From assembly GCF_020042345.1 (NCBI RefSeq), contig NZ_CP083387.1, forward strand, positions 1-64,000: a stretch of DNA of 64,000 nucleotides, given 5' to 3'. The translations under genes and the position numbers were made by a program. Position 1 is the first letter of the stretch. Each line of letters opens with the position of its first letter. The notes below the pieces were generated by a model. It did not search any database, had not been told where the DNA came from, and worked only from the letters and a program-made list of their open reading frames with translations. The stretch is from Arachidicoccus terrestris (lineage in GTDB: Bacteria; Bacteroidota; Bacteroidia; Chitinophagales; Chitinophagaceae). Below are positions 37,139-47,600 of this stretch, one piece after another.

Positions 37139-38665
37139 TTATTGTGCCTCTACATGGTACTCTGCGACCGCTCTTTTCTGAGATGAAAAACTGATCCCAA
37201 CGGCCATTTTCTTTCGGGGATCAGCTACATAAGGTTGCAAATAGCCTGTAGACTTAATCTGGGTCAAGGCTTCTTCTGCAGCTCCATCCAGCTTAAGCTC
37301 GATTATATAGATATATGCGTCAGTTTTGACAAGAACGTCACATCTTCCTTTGGAACTATGTACTTCGGTGTAAACATCAATACCAACTAGTTTGAAGGTT
37401 AAATAAGTGATAACAGTAAATATAGATTCGGACCCTGCATTCCAATGGTCGTATGGAATCGTGGCGATCAGGCTATTAAGTTGCAAAATCAATTGCTCAA
37501 CGTTTCCGTTTTTTAATGCCGTTTTTACTTTATCAATAACAGGCATCGAACCGGTGGGGTAGATTTCCCGGTAAGTGCTCAATAACCCGTTTAAAAAGCT
37601 TTCTTTTACTTCGAGATTCGGGTATCCGAGTTCAAGGATCTTGTTATCGGCAGATATGTCTTTAAGCGTTACATAGCCCGTTTGGAATAATAGAGGTCCC
37701 GGATCCGCATTTTTTATATCAAAAGTAGATAAATCCAGACGTCCTATATTCATTCCTTCCACATCATAAAACTGACCATTCTTAAGTAGCTTAAAAAGGA
37801 AAGTCGGCGTTCCGGTTTCATACCAATAATTGTCAAAGATGGGTTCAGCCATAAAATTAAGCAAGGAAAAAGGGTTATAAACCCAGGTCTTCATATCCCA
37901 GGTATATCCATTATACCAGTCCTTAATCTGCTTAAGAATATAGGAATTATTCTTTTGAAGTTCAGCGATTTCCTGCTTAAAGTTCATTTCCAACTCTTTT
38001 TGAGTAATACCTACGATGTCGCCATATTGCTGTGAAAGAGTAATGTTACGCAGGTTATTCAAATCGGAGAATATACTCACGCGGCTAAATTGGGTCACGC
38101 CCGTAATCATCAGAAAGCGAATATATTTATCACTATCCTTAAGAATTGAATAAAAATTCTTCATAACGCCTCTGTTGGCTTCCATCTGTCGAGGCGCGTC
38201 TAAGAAGTCAATAATTGGCTTGTCATATTCATCGATCAAAACGACAACTTTTCCCCTAACAGACACTTTTTCTATCAATTCTCTGAATTGTTGATCATAG
38301 CTGGTATCACTTAAACGTATGCCTAACCGTTCCGCGTTATTCTGAATACCACGGTGAATTGCAGCCTCAAGCCCTAAGGTACCGACCCCCAAGTTGGAAA
38401 AACTAAAATGGATGACAGGGTGAGTCGTTTCCCAATTCCAATTATCATAAATCCATAACCCTTCAAATAACGTTTTACTACCCCTAAAGAGCTCCTCAAT
38501 TGTATCAATAAGTAGGCTTTTGCCGAAACGTCTAGGACGGCTAAGGAAATAATACTTCCCCGACTCCACCAAATGATGAATTATTTCAGTCTTATCAATA
38601 TAAACATAACCGCCTTCCCGGATTTCCCGGAAGCTCTGCAGGCCGATAGGGTATTTGGGTAACAT
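37139..38665 (-). CDS. AAA-ATPase-like / PD-(D/E)XK nuclease superfamily protein (copy A)
   Basis: A 508-residue protein with an AAA-ATPase_like domain (PF09820) and a C-terminal PD-(D/E)XK nuclease domain (PF08011). Walker A is RPRRFGKSLLIDT and Walker B VVVLIDEYDKPIID. SRVSIFSDLNNLRNITL and IKDWYNGYTW are family hallmarks. The nuclease core is GRCDVLVKTDAYIYIIELKLDG. A second copy of the same length lies at 57717-59243. The family is strongly expanded in Bacteroidota; function unknown, but a mobile or defence-like role is plausible. Confidence 0.92.
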   Translation of the reverse strand: MLPKYPIGLQSFREIREGGYVYIDKTEIIHHLVESGKYYFLSRPRRFGKSLLIDTIEELFRGSKTLFEGLWIYDNWNWETTHPVIHFSFSNLGVGTLGLEAAIHRGIQNNAERLGIRLSDTSYDQQFRELIEKVSVRGKVVVLIDEYDKPIIDFLDAPRQMEANRGVMKNFYSILKDSDKYIRFLMITGVTQFSRVSIFSDLNNLRNITLSQQYGDIVGITQKELEMNFKQEIAELQKNNSYILKQIKDWYNGYTWDMKTWVYNPFSLLNFMAEPIFDNYWYETGTPTFLFKLLKNGQFYDVEGMNIGRLDLSTFDIKNADPGPLLFQTGYVTLKDISADNKILELGYPNLEVKESFLNGLLSTYREIYPTGSMPVIDKVKTALKNGNVEQLILQLNSLIATIPYDHWNAGSESIFTVITYLTFKLVGIDVYTEVHSSKGRCDVLVKTDAYIYIIELKLDGAAEEALTQIKSTGYLQPYVADPRKKMAVGISFSSQKRAVAEYHVEAQ

Positions 38666-38669
38666 ATGG

Positions 38670-38697
38670 CGAAGATACGAAGATTCTCATTGTTTTA
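38670..38697 (-). promoter_or_regulatory. upstream block shared by both AAA-ATPase/PD-(D/E)XK copies
   Basis: 28 bp directly upstream of copy A match 27 of 28 bases of the block at 57685-57712 upstream of copy B. It ends in TATCTTCG, one base from the TAnnTTTG -7 consensus, so it is probably the conserved promoter. Similarity stops abruptly on the far side. Confidence 0.55.
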
Positions 38698-38780
38698 TAA
38701 CTAAACAGTAATTCACGGGATACTCGACCCTAGCCTATCCCTTTTACACGTTTTGATCCATAAAAGATTCTCTTTGTGAC

Positions 38781-39145
38781 TCATAATATATATCTTTTAA
38801 GCTCTTCAATGGCCCAGCATTTCTCTCTTAAAATATCTATACTTGTCAATAATTTATATAAAACGGGAGCTTGCAGACAAGCTTTCACAACGCCTTTATG
38901 TAGCGGCTCAATGGACTGCCCACGAGCATCTCCATCTAAGGTAGGCAGACATGGGGAAAGTCGCATGAAAAATATTGTTGATAAAAGGAGTGAGAATGCG
39001 CTGTCTCAATTCCGAACGCTATAACGCCTGATAACTGTGGAAATACATATTGCACTCCATATTCAATAAATTCCATAAATGCATTTCTTCTAATATTTTT
39101 TCTTTCAATATCTATCAACTCCGCTATTCTGCTTCTATGCATATA
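38781..39145 (-). pseudogene. frameshifted remnant of a winged-helix-like conserved protein
   Basis: Two frames carry adjoining parts. The first reads ELIDIERKNIRRNAFMEFIE, then YGVQYVFPQLSGVIAFGIET. The second reads CLPTLDGDARGQSIEPLHKG, then VVKACLQAPVLYKLLTSIDI. Together they resemble the C-terminal two-thirds of a bacterial family with a winged-helix N-terminus and the pattern FL-HGVKYAFP...RG-PTAHA...G--RG--L-PLY. The N-terminus is missing and a frameshift lies near 38950. Family naming is from memory and tentative. Confidence 0.45.
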
Positions 39146-39149
39146 ATCC

Positions 39150-41849
39150 TCACACCACCTGTTTCCCGTCAATAAAAATCTTCTTTACCTCGATCTTCCC
39201 GTAATCCACCTGCACCTTCACCTTTCCTTTTTCCAGCCGCACTGTCCCAAATCCACTGGCCGTAGATAAAAAGCAGGTAAAATCACCGATCTGAGAGTGA
39301 ACATATAAGGACTGATCCACGCTGTCGAAGCGCAGTCCGGTGAGCCCCTGCAAAAGGCCATAACTGGACAGCGCCCGGCCATAAAAATGGCCGCATTCAT
39401 ATTCATCATAGGGATTACGAAGCCGTCCGTTATACCGGCCGCGGCAGGCACGGATAATATCCAGAGCTTTGTCCACCTTACCCATCAGCATCAAATGGCT
39501 GGCTACCTGATATTCAATACCCGTCCAGACCTCATTACTATAGACAAAAGGCAGCGAGAGCTTCCCTCCTTTTGGCCAGGTGCAAAGTAATAGCCCTCCA
39601 TCGCCACCCAATGCAAAACCGGGCCTTTGCGGGTTGGCGTGCGTCCATAGGCTCTCCCTTAAATTATACTGATGTACCGCCTCCAGGTGACTGGTCACCT
39701 TAACCGGATCTACAATGTCGCCCAGACCGCACATCTGGGCGATCCAGGCACCCAGGATCCCGTCGCTCAGGCAACCCTTACCGTACTGATACTTCGGTCC
39801 CTCTTTTTTCAGGAGCTCAACCGCCTCCGGCGAATAAGCCCCTCCAAAGGAGTTCACCTTTGTCGGATCTGCTGCCTTTAGCTGTTTATACTCAATTTGC
39901 TGGATAAAATATTCCCTGTCGAACAAGGCCTCTTCCAGAAAGGCCCGTCCCTTATCATAGAGCTGCCGGTATTTAGCCACTTCTTCTTTCAGGTAAGTAC
40001 CCATACGGGTCATCGCCAACAGCGCTCCCAGATAAAAACTGGTGCACATTCCATCCGGGCCCCAAAATTCAATATCATAGGTATTATGATGCGGTTCTTC
40101 TACCCTACCCTTCAGGCCCGGATCCCAGGTCCGGATACAATAATCCAGACTGGCTTTCACCTTTGGGTAATGATGGCGCAACCAGTTATCATCACCACTG
40201 ATCCGCCAGTCACGGTATACCTTCATGATACCGCCTAATTGCCCGTCTGCCGCTGCATGAAAATCATGTGTCGTCGGACTGATGGGCATGTTGGCCCGAA
40301 AATTCTGGTGCCCCTCGGGGTTCTGGTTTTCGCAGAACTCCGTATCCCTCAGGGTTCTTTCCAGGGCAGGAAACAGATGCGCCGTCGCCTGTGCATAGTT
40401 CCAGACATGGGTGCAGGAACCGTGACAGCTGCCCACGAGGTCTTCACAACCCTCCCAGCACCAGAGCCGGCCGTCATACTGCCGGAGCACGGTCGGCGAT
40501 TTTAAAATCGACAGATTCGCCGTCACCGCCTCCATCACTTCAGGCGGCAAACTGGAGCTGTACAGCGCTTTATTAAAAAGCTTCGTACGCTGATATAACG
40601 TCTCCAGGTGCGTTTTATAATAACCGACCACTTCACCGAGATCAGCAAACCTGGCACTATACCAGGGCCGGTAGAACTTTTCCTGCGAACGCTTCCCCGT
40701 CAGCACCTGATTTTCATCCGCCGCAAAACAGTTCTGCTGGTGCAGCGCCGGATCCGGCTCTCCCATCCGGAGCGTAGAATGCGGGCAGTACCAGGCCAAA
40801 TGAATCCGGATGCGTTTACTGGCACCGGGCGCCAGCGACACAGGCACATAGATAGAAGCGCCCGGTGCCTCTTTTTCAACAGGGGCCGCTGCGCGGGTGG
40901 CCCCGCTGCTGATCGTATTCCAGGTGGAAGTCAGCGGATCCCACCAGTTACCCCGGAACCAGCAGTGGTCTATCAAGGCATTCTCAGCGTCGGTAAACAC
41001 CGCAAAATCTCCCTGAAGATGCGGAGCGTCCGCTTTACCCTGCTGACGGAGCACAAAGCCCCTCTCCATCCCGTCAATTAGGTTCACCACGTCTCTGTTA
41101 TCTGCCATAAAGTTTCTGCTATGAAAAGAAAACACCGCTTCCACCGGACTGTCGCCCGGATTCATCAGATGATAATCCAGGGTGCCGGCCGGCAGACCGG
41201 AGTTATCCTGATCCGTAGGGATAAACGGACTCCAGCCTTCGATCCGGACTTTCAGTGGCATTTCGGGATCAGTCAGCTGCACGTTTGCAAAAGGAAAACG
41301 GCTCTCAAAACTGGCTTCTCTATAGCGGGGCAGCCCATACAGCTTTCCCACATCTCCCAGTCCGGAAGCCCTGGGACCAAAGATCTTCCACTCCGGTACC
41401 GGTCCTTCCAGTAATCTGGCTACAGGCGGCGCCTTTTCCCCGTCTTTGGCTGGCTTAACGGCAACGGCGGCAAACATGCCTGGTTCATTAAATATATCGG
41501 GATGGTTACGCACACTCATATGAGAGATCGCCCCCATTCCTTCCAAACAAAACATCCCCGCACCGAGCCCCCCGATAGGAAAGGCTACGTGCTGCAAGGT
41601 CTCCTTTTTAAAAACCGGCAGGGAGGCGGGCGCTGCCCCCGGCCAGGCGGCAGAGCGGGCAGTTCCGGCTTCCCTGCCGCTGCCTGCCAGCACGCTGTTC
41701 CAGGGCAAAAGCGCGGTACCGATGCCACCCAAAGTGATCTGCCGGATAAAATCCCGCCGTTTAGACTGCGGCTGATCAGCAGCCGCTTTTTTTTGCGAAC
41801 TATTTATTTTCCCATTCCCTATTTTTGTATGATTCGTTTTATTTTTCAT
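39150..41849 (-). CDS. GH116 family glycoside hydrolase (GBA2/DUF608 type)
   Basis: An 899-residue exported enzyme. A twin-arginine-like signal (KRRDFIRQITLGGIGTALLP) starts at about residue 30. The GBA2 N-terminal beta domain (about 80-400; VAFPIGGLGAGMFCLEGMGA) is followed by the (alpha/alpha)6 catalytic barrel (about 470-880; CHGSCTHVWNYAQATAHLFP, YDIEFWGPDGMCTSFYLG, YGRALSSYGLLQGLTG). GH116 includes beta-glucosidases, beta-xylosidases and an exo-beta-D-arabinofuranosidase. Placed with GH172, FucI and an AraB-type kinase, D-arabinofuranoside is the attractive substrate. It is the last gene of the locus, 88 bp after the thioredoxin-like lipoprotein. Confidence 0.9.
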   Translation of the reverse strand: MKNKTNHTKIGNGKINSSQKKAAADQPQSKRRDFIRQITLGGIGTALLPWNSVLAGSGREAGTARSAAWPGAAPASLPVFKKETLQHVAFPIGGLGAGMFCLEGMGAISHMSVRNHPDIFNEPGMFAAVAVKPAKDGEKAPPVARLLEGPVPEWKIFGPRASGLGDVGKLYGLPRYREASFESRFPFANVQLTDPEMPLKVRIEGWSPFIPTDQDNSGLPAGTLDYHLMNPGDSPVEAVFSFHSRNFMADNRDVVNLIDGMERGFVLRQQGKADAPHLQGDFAVFTDAENALIDHCWFRGNWWDPLTSTWNTISSGATRAAAPVEKEAPGASIYVPVSLAPGASKRIRIHLAWYCPHSTLRMGEPDPALHQQNCFAADENQVLTGKRSQEKFYRPWYSARFADLGEVVGYYKTHLETLYQRTKLFNKALYSSSLPPEVMEAVTANLSILKSPTVLRQYDGRLWCWEGCEDLVGSCHGSCTHVWNYAQATAHLFPALERTLRDTEFCENQNPEGHQNFRANMPISPTTHDFHAAADGQLGGIMKVYRDWRISGDDNWLRHHYPKVKASLDYCIRTWDPGLKGRVEEPHHNTYDIEFWGPDGMCTSFYLGALLAMTRMGTYLKEEVAKYRQLYDKGRAFLEEALFDREYFIQQIEYKQLKAADPTKVNSFGGAYSPEAVELLKKEGPKYQYGKGCLSDGILGAWIAQMCGLGDIVDPVKVTSHLEAVHQYNLRESLWTHANPQRPGFALGGDGGLLLCTWPKGGKLSLPFVYSNEVWTGIEYQVASHLMLMGKVDKALDIIRACRGRYNGRLRNPYDEYECGHFYGRALSSYGLLQGLTGLRFDSVDQSLYVHSQIGDFTCFLSTASGFGTVRLEKGKVKVQVDYGKIEVKKIFIDGKQVV

Positions 41850-41937
41850 CGTCTTGTATATTTGTGATTTATCCGGGGTGAAACCACCGATGGGGAATTG
41901 CCCGGTGTTCCATAATGCAACTCTTCCAGACCTCTGC

Positions 41938-42645
41938 TCAAAGCAAAGCCGCCATAGCAGCCGGCTCCAGCCCGGGATTCAGAATCCGCACCAGTTTTCC
42001 TTCCCTATTAAAACAGGCCACAAAAGGAAAATGCTCAATCTGGTAATATTTCTGGACCAAAAACGTATACCCTTCAGAACCGATCTTTACTTCAGGATAA
42101 CCGGAAAGATGATACTGCCTGTCAAAATCCCTCACCGCATTAATATGGGCAAAACTGATCAGTATAATTTGCCTGTCTGCCAGTGCAGGCAACCGTTTTT
42201 CCAGCGCCGCAGCGAAAGTCTGACAGTGTTCACAGTCCGGCTGAAAATAGATCAGTATCGTCGGAAAGTTTCTTTTCAGGTCTTTGTACGTATACCCCTT
42301 ACCATCCACCAGGCGGATCTTAAAAGGCGGAATCCTTCGTTTATCCTGGCTGTACCAGCTGATGTCCAGGGTATCCGGGAGCTGCTTTCCAGCGTCAACC
42401 TTACCCGGAGCCGTGGCATGCAGATTCGCCATCGGCAGATCTTTATCAGTAGACGCCTTACCGCCCGTATCTAGAACAAGGTCGTTATCCTGGCGGCTAC
42501 CTTGTCTCTGGTGACAACCGCCTAAACTGGCCAGCAGTACCGCAACCGGTACCAGAACCAGCAAGACTGCAGCGCACCTGGGGCCGAAGCCCTGCAAGCG
42601 CCGCAAATATTTTCTATATCTCAAAAAATAAGCTCGCATACGCAA
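41938..42645 (-). CDS. thioredoxin-fold lipoprotein
   Basis: 235 residues with a long N-terminal hydrophobic segment ending in a lipobox-like LASLGGC (about residue 44). The C-terminal half is a thioredoxin-like fold (TILIYFQPDCEHCQTFAAAL) with a CxxC (CEHC), and ends KYYQIEHFPFVACFNREGKL. It resembles TlpA/ResA-like proteins but is diverged. It lies between susD and the GH116 gene, perhaps as a disulfide helper for the exported enzymes; that role is inference. Confidence 0.7.
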   Translation of the reverse strand: MRMRAYFLRYRKYLRRLQGFGPRCAAVLLVLVPVAVLLASLGGCHQRQGSRQDNDLVLDTGGKASTDKDLPMANLHATAPGKVDAGKQLPDTLDISWYSQDKRRIPPFKIRLVDGKGYTYKDLKRNFPTILIYFQPDCEHCQTFAAALEKRLPALADRQIILISFAHINAVRDFDRQYHLSGYPEVKIGSEGYTFLVQKYYQIEHFPFVACFNREGKLVRILNPGLEPAAMAALL

Positions 42646-42877
42646 ATAATTATTGAATACTTAAAACCCTATCTTCACCAACATTACCTACTGCTGCCCT
42701 TTAATAGCCTGTCATAAAGCGAAAGCACTCCCCTTCGTTTGGATAAATGGCAACCGGAAGCCTGCCTGCACCGTATAGAAATGATGCATAAAGACAGGCG
42801 GTCACCCTTTTGGCGGGGAAGGCCTTTAGGGCAACCGCTGCCTTCTTCATCTATATCCAATCATCATCCAAAATACT

Positions 42878-44641
42878 TTAATTATAGCCCACATTTTGTT
42901 TATAGAGTCCATAGGAATAGTTCATCTGTGGCTGTGGGATCGGCATGTATTCATCCCGGCCCTTGGTAAACTTTCCGTCTTTCATCCAGGATCTGGCTCT
43001 GGGTGTTTCCTTACTAAAATAGCTGTTCATCACCGAATCAGCGATACCCCAGCGCACGATATCATACCAGCGCTCACCCTCCATGGCAAATTCCAGCCGG
43101 TCTTCCCAGATAAGGGCTTTCCAGGCAAAATCCCGGGTCCAGTGACAGTTAACCCCATCCTTATAAGGCTCAATTTTATAGGGCAAGGTCGGATCACCAC
43201 TGGCAAACTTCAGCCGGCTGGTGCTAGCTGCCGCCCGCGCCCGGATCTGGTTAATGATCGGTAAAGCTTCCTGAAAGCGGCCCAGCTGAATGAGCGCTTC
43301 CGCTTTCAGTAAAAGAACCCTGTCAAAGCGGATAGCGGTCTCATTTTTAGAATTCCACATCCAGAACAAGTTGACCAGCACCGGACTGCCCGCTTCCACA
43401 TTTTCTTTCAGAGAACTAAAATAACCATAAATAATCGGATCCCTGGACCCGCTGCTGTCAAAAAGCAGGTCCTGCTGATATTTCCAGGGAAGCCCTGGAA
43501 TGGCCACCGTGTGGCCGATCCGGGGATCCCACTGGTTGGAGGCAAAGTAGGTATCCTTATTTTTAATGTTGGCATCATTGTAGTCGTCAAACAAAGGAAT
43601 GCCGTCCTGATCTACCCGGAATGCATTGACCATCGTATAGCTGGGTTTGTGAAAATCACAGCAGCTAAAATAAGGCGGCCACCAGGGGGCATTCAGCGGC
43701 GTACCGCCGTTGAGGTTGCCGTTTGGGGTACCGTCATCATGGGTATACTGCCATTCCCAGATCGACTCCGGCGACTGGTTGTCCATGGTGTATTCAAAAT
43801 TATCCGCAAAATCAGCGTTCAGGTGATATTTACCGGAATTAATAATGCCGTCCAGTAAGCCCAGTGCCTGCTGCAACCGGTCTTTACCAATCTTGACCAC
43901 CTGATTATTTTCATCTTCTTCATAAGCCATCCACATTAAGACCGTTGCCATTTCTGCCTGTGCCGCATACTTGGTCGGCCGGCCGGGCTCTGACTGTGTT
44001 TCAGGCAACCCCTCAGCCGCCTGGGCAAAATCATTATAGATATGCTGCCAGATATACAGATCACTGGTTGCCGTGTCCGGATGGTTGGGGATCTTGGGGA
44101 TAGAATCCTTGGGAACCGTTTCATCATAATACGGTATCCACCGGTACCATTTTTTTAATTGCAAAAACATCACCCCTCTAAGAAAACGCATTTCAGCAAT
44201 ACGGGTATCTTTTTCAGGATAGGTGGCGGCGTCCAGTTTATTCAAGGCTGTCAGTGCCGCATTACAACGCGACACACCCTCATACTGCCCAAACCAGATA
44301 CCGTCATTATTGCCCACACTTGGCGTTACCAGGGAAAACACTTCCATCTGGTACCAGGGCGTCTGATCAGAAAGGCCACCGCCTCCCTTGTAGGAATCAT
44401 CGGATTTGATATCGGCCAGCCAGGGGCTCATTTTCTGATTGATAATGCCCTCATGCGCCACCCAGGCATAGGCAGCGATCACCAGTCCGTCCACATTTTC
44501 CGGCGTCTCGACATCTTCCGGTGTAACGGCGCCCTGCTGTTTCACATCTAAAAACTTATGGCAGCCGGTCGCCGCCAGTGCGAATACTGCCATATATAAA
44601 CCAGGTATCAGTATCTTTTTTATTAGCTTTTTCATAATCAT
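42878..44641 (-). CDS. SusD/RagB family glycan-binding lipoprotein
   Basis: A 587-residue outer-membrane lipoprotein. The signal peptide (KKLIKKILIPGLYMAVFALA) ends in ATGC, the lipobox. The TPR-rich SusD N-terminus (FLDVKQQGAVTPEDVETPEN) and the C-terminal RagB/SusD domain ending in FAMEGERWYDIVRWG and EYMPIPQPQMNYSYGLYKQN are complete. It binds the oligosaccharide imported by the SusC partner 50 bp upstream. An in-frame ATG at 44635 is an equally good start. Confidence 0.95.
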   Translation of the reverse strand: MIMKKLIKKILIPGLYMAVFALAATGCHKFLDVKQQGAVTPEDVETPENVDGLVIAAYAWVAHEGIINQKMSPWLADIKSDDSYKGGGGLSDQTPWYQMEVFSLVTPSVGNNDGIWFGQYEGVSRCNAALTALNKLDAATYPEKDTRIAEMRFLRGVMFLQLKKWYRWIPYYDETVPKDSIPKIPNHPDTATSDLYIWQHIYNDFAQAAEGLPETQSEPGRPTKYAAQAEMATVLMWMAYEEDENNQVVKIGKDRLQQALGLLDGIINSGKYHLNADFADNFEYTMDNQSPESIWEWQYTHDDGTPNGNLNGGTPLNAPWWPPYFSCCDFHKPSYTMVNAFRVDQDGIPLFDDYNDANIKNKDTYFASNQWDPRIGHTVAIPGLPWKYQQDLLFDSSGSRDPIIYGYFSSLKENVEAGSPVLVNLFWMWNSKNETAIRFDRVLLLKAEALIQLGRFQEALPIINQIRARAAASTSRLKFASGDPTLPYKIEPYKDGVNCHWTRDFAWKALIWEDRLEFAMEGERWYDIVRWGIADSVMNSYFSKETPRARSWMKDGKFTKGRDEYMPIPQPQMNYSYGLYKQNVGYN

Positions 44642-44691
44642 TATATTTTAAAATGCCTTTCAGCATTTGTTCTGTTCATTACTGCGGTTCA

Positions 44692-47600
44692 TTAAAAGGA
44701 GACGTCAAGCCCGAACTTAAAACTGCGCGGGATCACATAGGGATTGCTGTAGTCGTTACCGGTGAATGTTTCCGGATCCGGACCGGTAAAGGCGTTATCA
44801 CCCCAGCTCTTTTTAATACTGACCAGGTTCAGGGCAACCAAAAATACATGCACCCGCTCCACCCCGATGGCAGAGGTCAGGCTGGCCGGAAGAGAATAAC
44901 CCAGTTGAATATTACGGAGTTTCAGGTAACTGCCGGACTCCATAAAATAGGTTGAGGTCCTGAGCTCATCATTGGCATTGGTCAGCGATAAGGCAGGAAT
45001 TTTAGAATCCGGGTTGGCAGGTGACCAGGCGTCCAGAATCCGGGTGGGGTGATTAAATCCACTCTGGACCCAGACGTTCCAGAAATCGCTATAGGTCTTC
45101 CATCCGTTTGAGACCGTATTGCCGGCCACACCCTGCCAGAACATGGCAAAGTCGAAGTTTTTATAGCTGGCATTAAAGCCAAGGCCGAACTCTACTTTCG
45201 GATCCCAGCTGCCGATCCAGGTGCGGTCATAATCATAATCGATCTTGCCGTCCGGTACGCCGTCCGGACCGGAGAGGTCTTTATACCGGATGCGGCCCAG
45301 TCCTTTGCCCGGCTGGTCCGGCGCCTGGTCCACCTCATCCTGGGTCGTAAAAAGTCCTTCTGTAATAAACCCGTAATAAGAATGATAGGGATGACCGATA
45401 ATATTATCCCCTTTGAGGGCACTTCCGCCATAGGTATACAGTACCGTATTGGGCACACTGACGATCTCGTTATGGTTATGGCTGACATTGGCCGTAATAG
45501 TATATTTAAACTTTTTCAGCGGGTCACTGTTATAGCTGAGCTGAATCTCAAAGCCACGGTCCACCATACTGGCACCGTTGTACCACTCATTGGCACCTTC
45601 TCCCAGCACGCCGGGATATGGCGGATTGTAGAGCATCCCGTCCGTAAAGCGGTGATAATAATCAAAAGAACCAAAGAGCCGCTGGTTAAACAGACCAAAG
45701 TCCAGACCGATATCGGTCTGCCGGTCGGATTCCCATTTCAGGTCCGGGTTACCGGTCTGCATCTTACGAAAACCGGACGGCAGCCCGCCGGTCTCTGCGC
45801 CGCCGATGCCATAAGATGTGCCGTTATAATCCGCCACAAAAAAGGTCTTGCTGGCATTGGAAGAGATGGTGGAAGTATTGCCGTTCATGCCCCAGCTGCC
45901 ACGCAGCTTTAAATCAGATATCCAGGCCCATTTTTTCATAAAGGCTTCCTGACTGATACGCCATCCTGCTGAGAACGCCGGGAACAGGCCGTATTTATGA
46001 TTCTCCCCAAATTTGGAAGACCCGTCATCACGTAAAGTGCCGGACAGCAAATACCGGTTATCGTAGGAGTAGTTGAACTTGCCAAAATAAGAGAGAAAAT
46101 TATAGGCATCCCCGCCACCTGAGACCGCCATATTACCGGTGGCGGTGCCCAGATAGGCATAGTCATAGTTTTCGAAAGCCAGCCCCTGCCGGTTGCCGGA
46201 CATATTCTCCGTCTTGAATTTCGTGGCTTCGGTCCCCACCAGTACATCCAGACTGTGTTTACCGGTCTCAAGCTGATAGTCCAGCGTATTGGTAAAAGTA
46301 AGATTGGACTGCTGCCAGAACCACTGATCCACATTATTGGTGGGCTGGAACTTACCGCCGCCCTCTTTAAAGGTGAACTGGATCGTGCGGTGATAGCCCT
46401 GGGTATAGATCAGGCCGAACTGCGAGCGGTAATGAAAATGTTTCAGAAAGTTCACATCGGCGTAGATATTGCCGTAAATCTTATTGTACTTAGACGCGTT
46501 GTCTTTATTGAGCGTCAGTTCCCTGACCGGATTCCAGTAATCATCCATCCCCAGGCTGACGGCAGAACCGCCCCAGCCACCATCGGTGGTATGCACCGGC
46601 ACAATGGGCGGCTCCACCAGCGCATTGTGCATCTGGTTCTGGTCCACCATCCGCATATGAGAAGCCTCCATATTCTCACCGATGGTCAGGTGGTGATCCA
46701 GTAAATCAAAACTGGTATTCAGACGCGCCGTAAAGCGCTTGTAACCGGTAAACTTCTGGGTACCGTCATTTTGATTATAATTCACAGAAAACAACGTCCT
46801 GCTGTTCTGACTGCCGCTGGAAAGCGTTATCTGATGATCCTGTTGCAGGCCTGACTGGGAGATCGCATCCAGCCAGTTGGTATTGCCGGCAATCATGGTG
46901 GAGTCAGCATTGAGGTATTTTCTGGGCGTGACTTTATCCAGTACAGGGATGCCCGCGTCATTTTTATGCCATTCATAAGTATAGATCTGCGTGGCATTCG
47001 CCGGATCCTGGCCGTCGTTGACCGCCGCCTGCCAGAGCGCCCTGCCATATTGCTCGGTATTCATCATGGGCACTTTGTTGGCAAACTGGGAAAATCCAAT
47101 AGCGCCGTTGTAGGTCAACTTAGCTTTACCCAGGTGCCCTTTTTTGGTTTCGATCAGGATCACCCCGGCACCTCCCTGTGCCCCATAGATACTGGCTGAA
47201 GCCGCGTCTTTTAATATTTGCATGGAGGCAATATTATTGGGATTGATATCCCGCAGGTTCATATTGCCTGAGGGTACCCCATCGATCACAATCAACGGAG
47301 AAGCTCCGTTGATGGAAGTCAGGCCCCTGATCTGGATACCGGTGTTCCCTACAGGGCTACCATCTGTCGTAATATGTAAGCCCGGGACCACGCCCTGTAA
47401 AGCCTGCATAATATTGGTCACCCCATGGTTTTTGGCCAGATCTTTTTCGGATACCACACTGATGGCACCGGTCAGGTCTGCTTTTTTCTGTTTCATGTAC
47501 CCCGTAACGACGATCAAGTCCAGATCTCCGTTTTTGGGCTGTAAAGCCCGGTCTATCTGATGGCGGCCGTTAATGGGTACCGTGTCTGCGGCGAAGCCCA

